64,000 nt of DNA from Nocardioides sp. NBC_00368 (GTDB lineage: Bacteria; Actinomycetota; Actinomycetes; Propionibacteriales; Nocardioidaceae). Positions 63,343 to 64,000 of this stretch are shown in pieces. Both the position numbers and the translations under genes were made by a program. The stretch's first letter is position 1, and the number at the start of each line of letters is the position of its first letter. Under the pieces are notes generated by a model. It made no database searches. It was not told the DNA's origin and worked only from the letters and a program-made list of their open reading frames with translations. The DNA is taken from contig NZ_CP107970.1 in assembly GCF_036090055.1 (NCBI RefSeq), positions 3,102,501-3,166,500 of the forward strand. Direction: 5' to 3'.

Positions 63343-63723
63343 ATGGTTCAAGTGACGTTCTATGAGGAGATCGGCGGGATGGACACCATCCGCACGATCG
63401 TGGCCAAGTTCTACGAGGGCGTGGCGACCGACGAGCTGATGCGGCCGATGTATCCCGAGGAGGATCTCGGTCCGGCGCAGGAGCGGCTGACCCTCTTCCT
63501 GGCGCAGTACTGGGGCGGCCCGACCACCTACTCCGAGCAGCGCGGACACCCGCGGCTGCGGATGCGTCACGCCCCGTTCGAGGTCACCTCGGAGGCTCGG
63601 GACCGCTGGCTGCAGCACTTCCGCGAGGGCCTCGACGCCGCCGGCCTGACCCCCGAGCAGGACGCGCAGTTCTGGGCGTACGCCGAGCATGCCGCAAACT
63701 TCATGATCAACACTCCCGGGTGA
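63343..63723 (+). CDS. glbO: Group II truncated hemoglobin (trHbO)
   Basis: 126 aa from ATG 63343 (GTG 63352 also possible). 2-on-2 globin: FYEEIGGMDTIRTIVAKFYE, YPEEDLGPAQERLTLFLAQY, WGGPTTYSEQRGHPRLRMRH with the proximal His, and WLQHFREGLDAAGLTPEQDA, FWAYAEHAANFMIN. Trp and Tyr of the distal pocket (QYWGGPTTY; YEEIGG) are in the trHbO positions. Oxygen/NO chemistry or peroxidase assistance. 57 bp before trkH, probably separate. Confidence 0.93.
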   Translation: MVQVTFYEEIGGMDTIRTIVAKFYEGVATDELMRPMYPEEDLGPAQERLTLFLAQYWGGPTTYSEQRGHPRLRMRHAPFEVTSEARDRWLQHFREGLDAAGLTPEQDAQFWAYAEHAANFMINTPG

Positions 63724-63767
63724 CCCTGCGGCGGGCCCGCTCGCCGCGCCCGCGTGCACGGTGCCTC

Positions 63768-63773
63768 TAGAGT
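63768..63773 (+). promoter_or_regulatory. -10 element of leaderless trkH
   Basis: TAGAGT, 7 nt before GTG 63781. Confidence 0.55.
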
Positions 63774-63780
63774 GGCGCCC

Positions 63781-64000
63781 GTGCCGACGACCTCCCCTAC
63801 CCGCCGAGCGCGCCGCGGAAAGGTGCTGCTGCGCCATCCGAGCCAGATCGTGGCGGTCGGGTTCGCGGCGACGATCCTGCTCGGCACGCTGCTCCTGATG
63901 CTTCCGGTGGCGCGCACCGAGCCCGGACACGCACCGTTCCTGACGGCGCTGTTCACCTCGACCAGCGCGGTCTGCGTCACCGGTCTGGTGGTGGTCGACA
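63781..64000 (+). CDS. TrkH/KtrB potassium uptake membrane subunit (3' part outside window)
   Basis: 73 codons visible from GTG 63781. A basic start (TTSPTRRARRGKVLLRHPSQ), first membrane helix (IVAVGFAATILLGTLLLMLP) and the first P-loop FLTALFTSTSAVCVTGLVVV, which carries the selectivity-filter glycine of TrkH/KtrB. A partner TrkA/KtrA should follow beyond the edge. Confidence 0.88.
   Translation, partial: MPTTSPTRRARRGKVLLRHPSQIVAVGFAATILLGTLLLMLPVARTEPGHAPFLTALFTSTSAVCVTGLVVVD

Overview
The window is chromosomal DNA from a high-GC actinobacterium, most likely of the Nocardioides/Nocardioidaceae type. The reasons are the strong GC bias in third codon positions, many GTG starts, actinobacterial markers (acyl-CoA carboxylase beta plus epsilon subunits, a mycothiol-type DsbA reductase, SigE-family sigma factor, TIGR03086 proteins, HelR, group II truncated globin) and many leaderless starts (TANNNT, 6-7 nt, then ATG/GTG). 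About 60 protein genes were supported. No rRNA, tRNA, phage, insertion sequence or CRISPR locus was seen. Both edges cut genes: a LuxR-type response regulator on the left and a TrkH potassium transporter on the right.

Layout. 1-7.7 kb: two-component pair, LCP cell-wall ligase, an APH-type phosphotransferase with a lipocalin-like partner, a stand-alone HypX (CO-forming hydrogenase maturation enzyme) and a small alarmone synthetase. 7.7-16.7 kb: secreted glucose/sorbosone dehydrogenase-LamG protein with a secreted partner, then a complete branched-chain amino acid type ABC operon (livJHMGF) facing its own LacI-type repressor. 16.7-19.1 kb: ArfB, GNAT and a DUF559/AbiEi-like gene in a repeat-rich interval. 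19-29 kb: acyl-CoA dehydrogenase, CoA-binding protein, Lrp regulator with a frameshifted DUF2000 gene, purE and purK separated by an oppositely oriented SNF2 helicase, a receiver-less PhoB-type regulator, class III cyclase and birA. 29-34.2 kb: accD/pccB and accE, a GT87-like membrane protein, and a SigE sigma factor with a membrane-anchored partner. 34-41 kb: DUF885 peptidase-like protein, a large inverted-repeat intergenic region, and a ytfQ-ytfR-ytfT-yjfF type sugar ABC operon. 41-48 kb: YcaQ-like glycosylase, VOC protein, two GPP34 paralogues around an epoxide hydrolase and WYL regulator, then a DUF3626/glutaminase pair. 48-64 kb: metG, a peptidoglycan-recognition amidase, two TIGR03086 proteins, DsbA-type reductase, L,D-transpeptidase, CHAP amidase, pepN, helR, MscS, OsmC, glbO and trkH.

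Cell-envelope work is a recurring theme (LCP, PGRP amidase, L,D-transpeptidase, CHAP, MscS), together with lipid/acyl-CoA metabolism (accD-accE-birA, acyl-CoA dehydrogenase, APH-type phosphotransferase under a KstR-like operator).

The most unusual content is between genes: several structured repeat families not explained by coding. These are (a) 51-bp palindromic units duplicated on both sides of the DUF559 nuclease-like gene; (b) two head-to-head arrays of 21-bp units with different core sequences but the same architecture, each at a convergent gene junction; (c) a ~500-bp inverted repeat with three related short palindromes in its centre; (d) a composite hairpin repeat present at two loci; and (e) a long hairpin inside the sugar ABC operon. 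HelR preceded by a rifamycin-associated element, and HypX preceded by tandem CsoR-like palindromes, are the best candidate regulatory discoveries.
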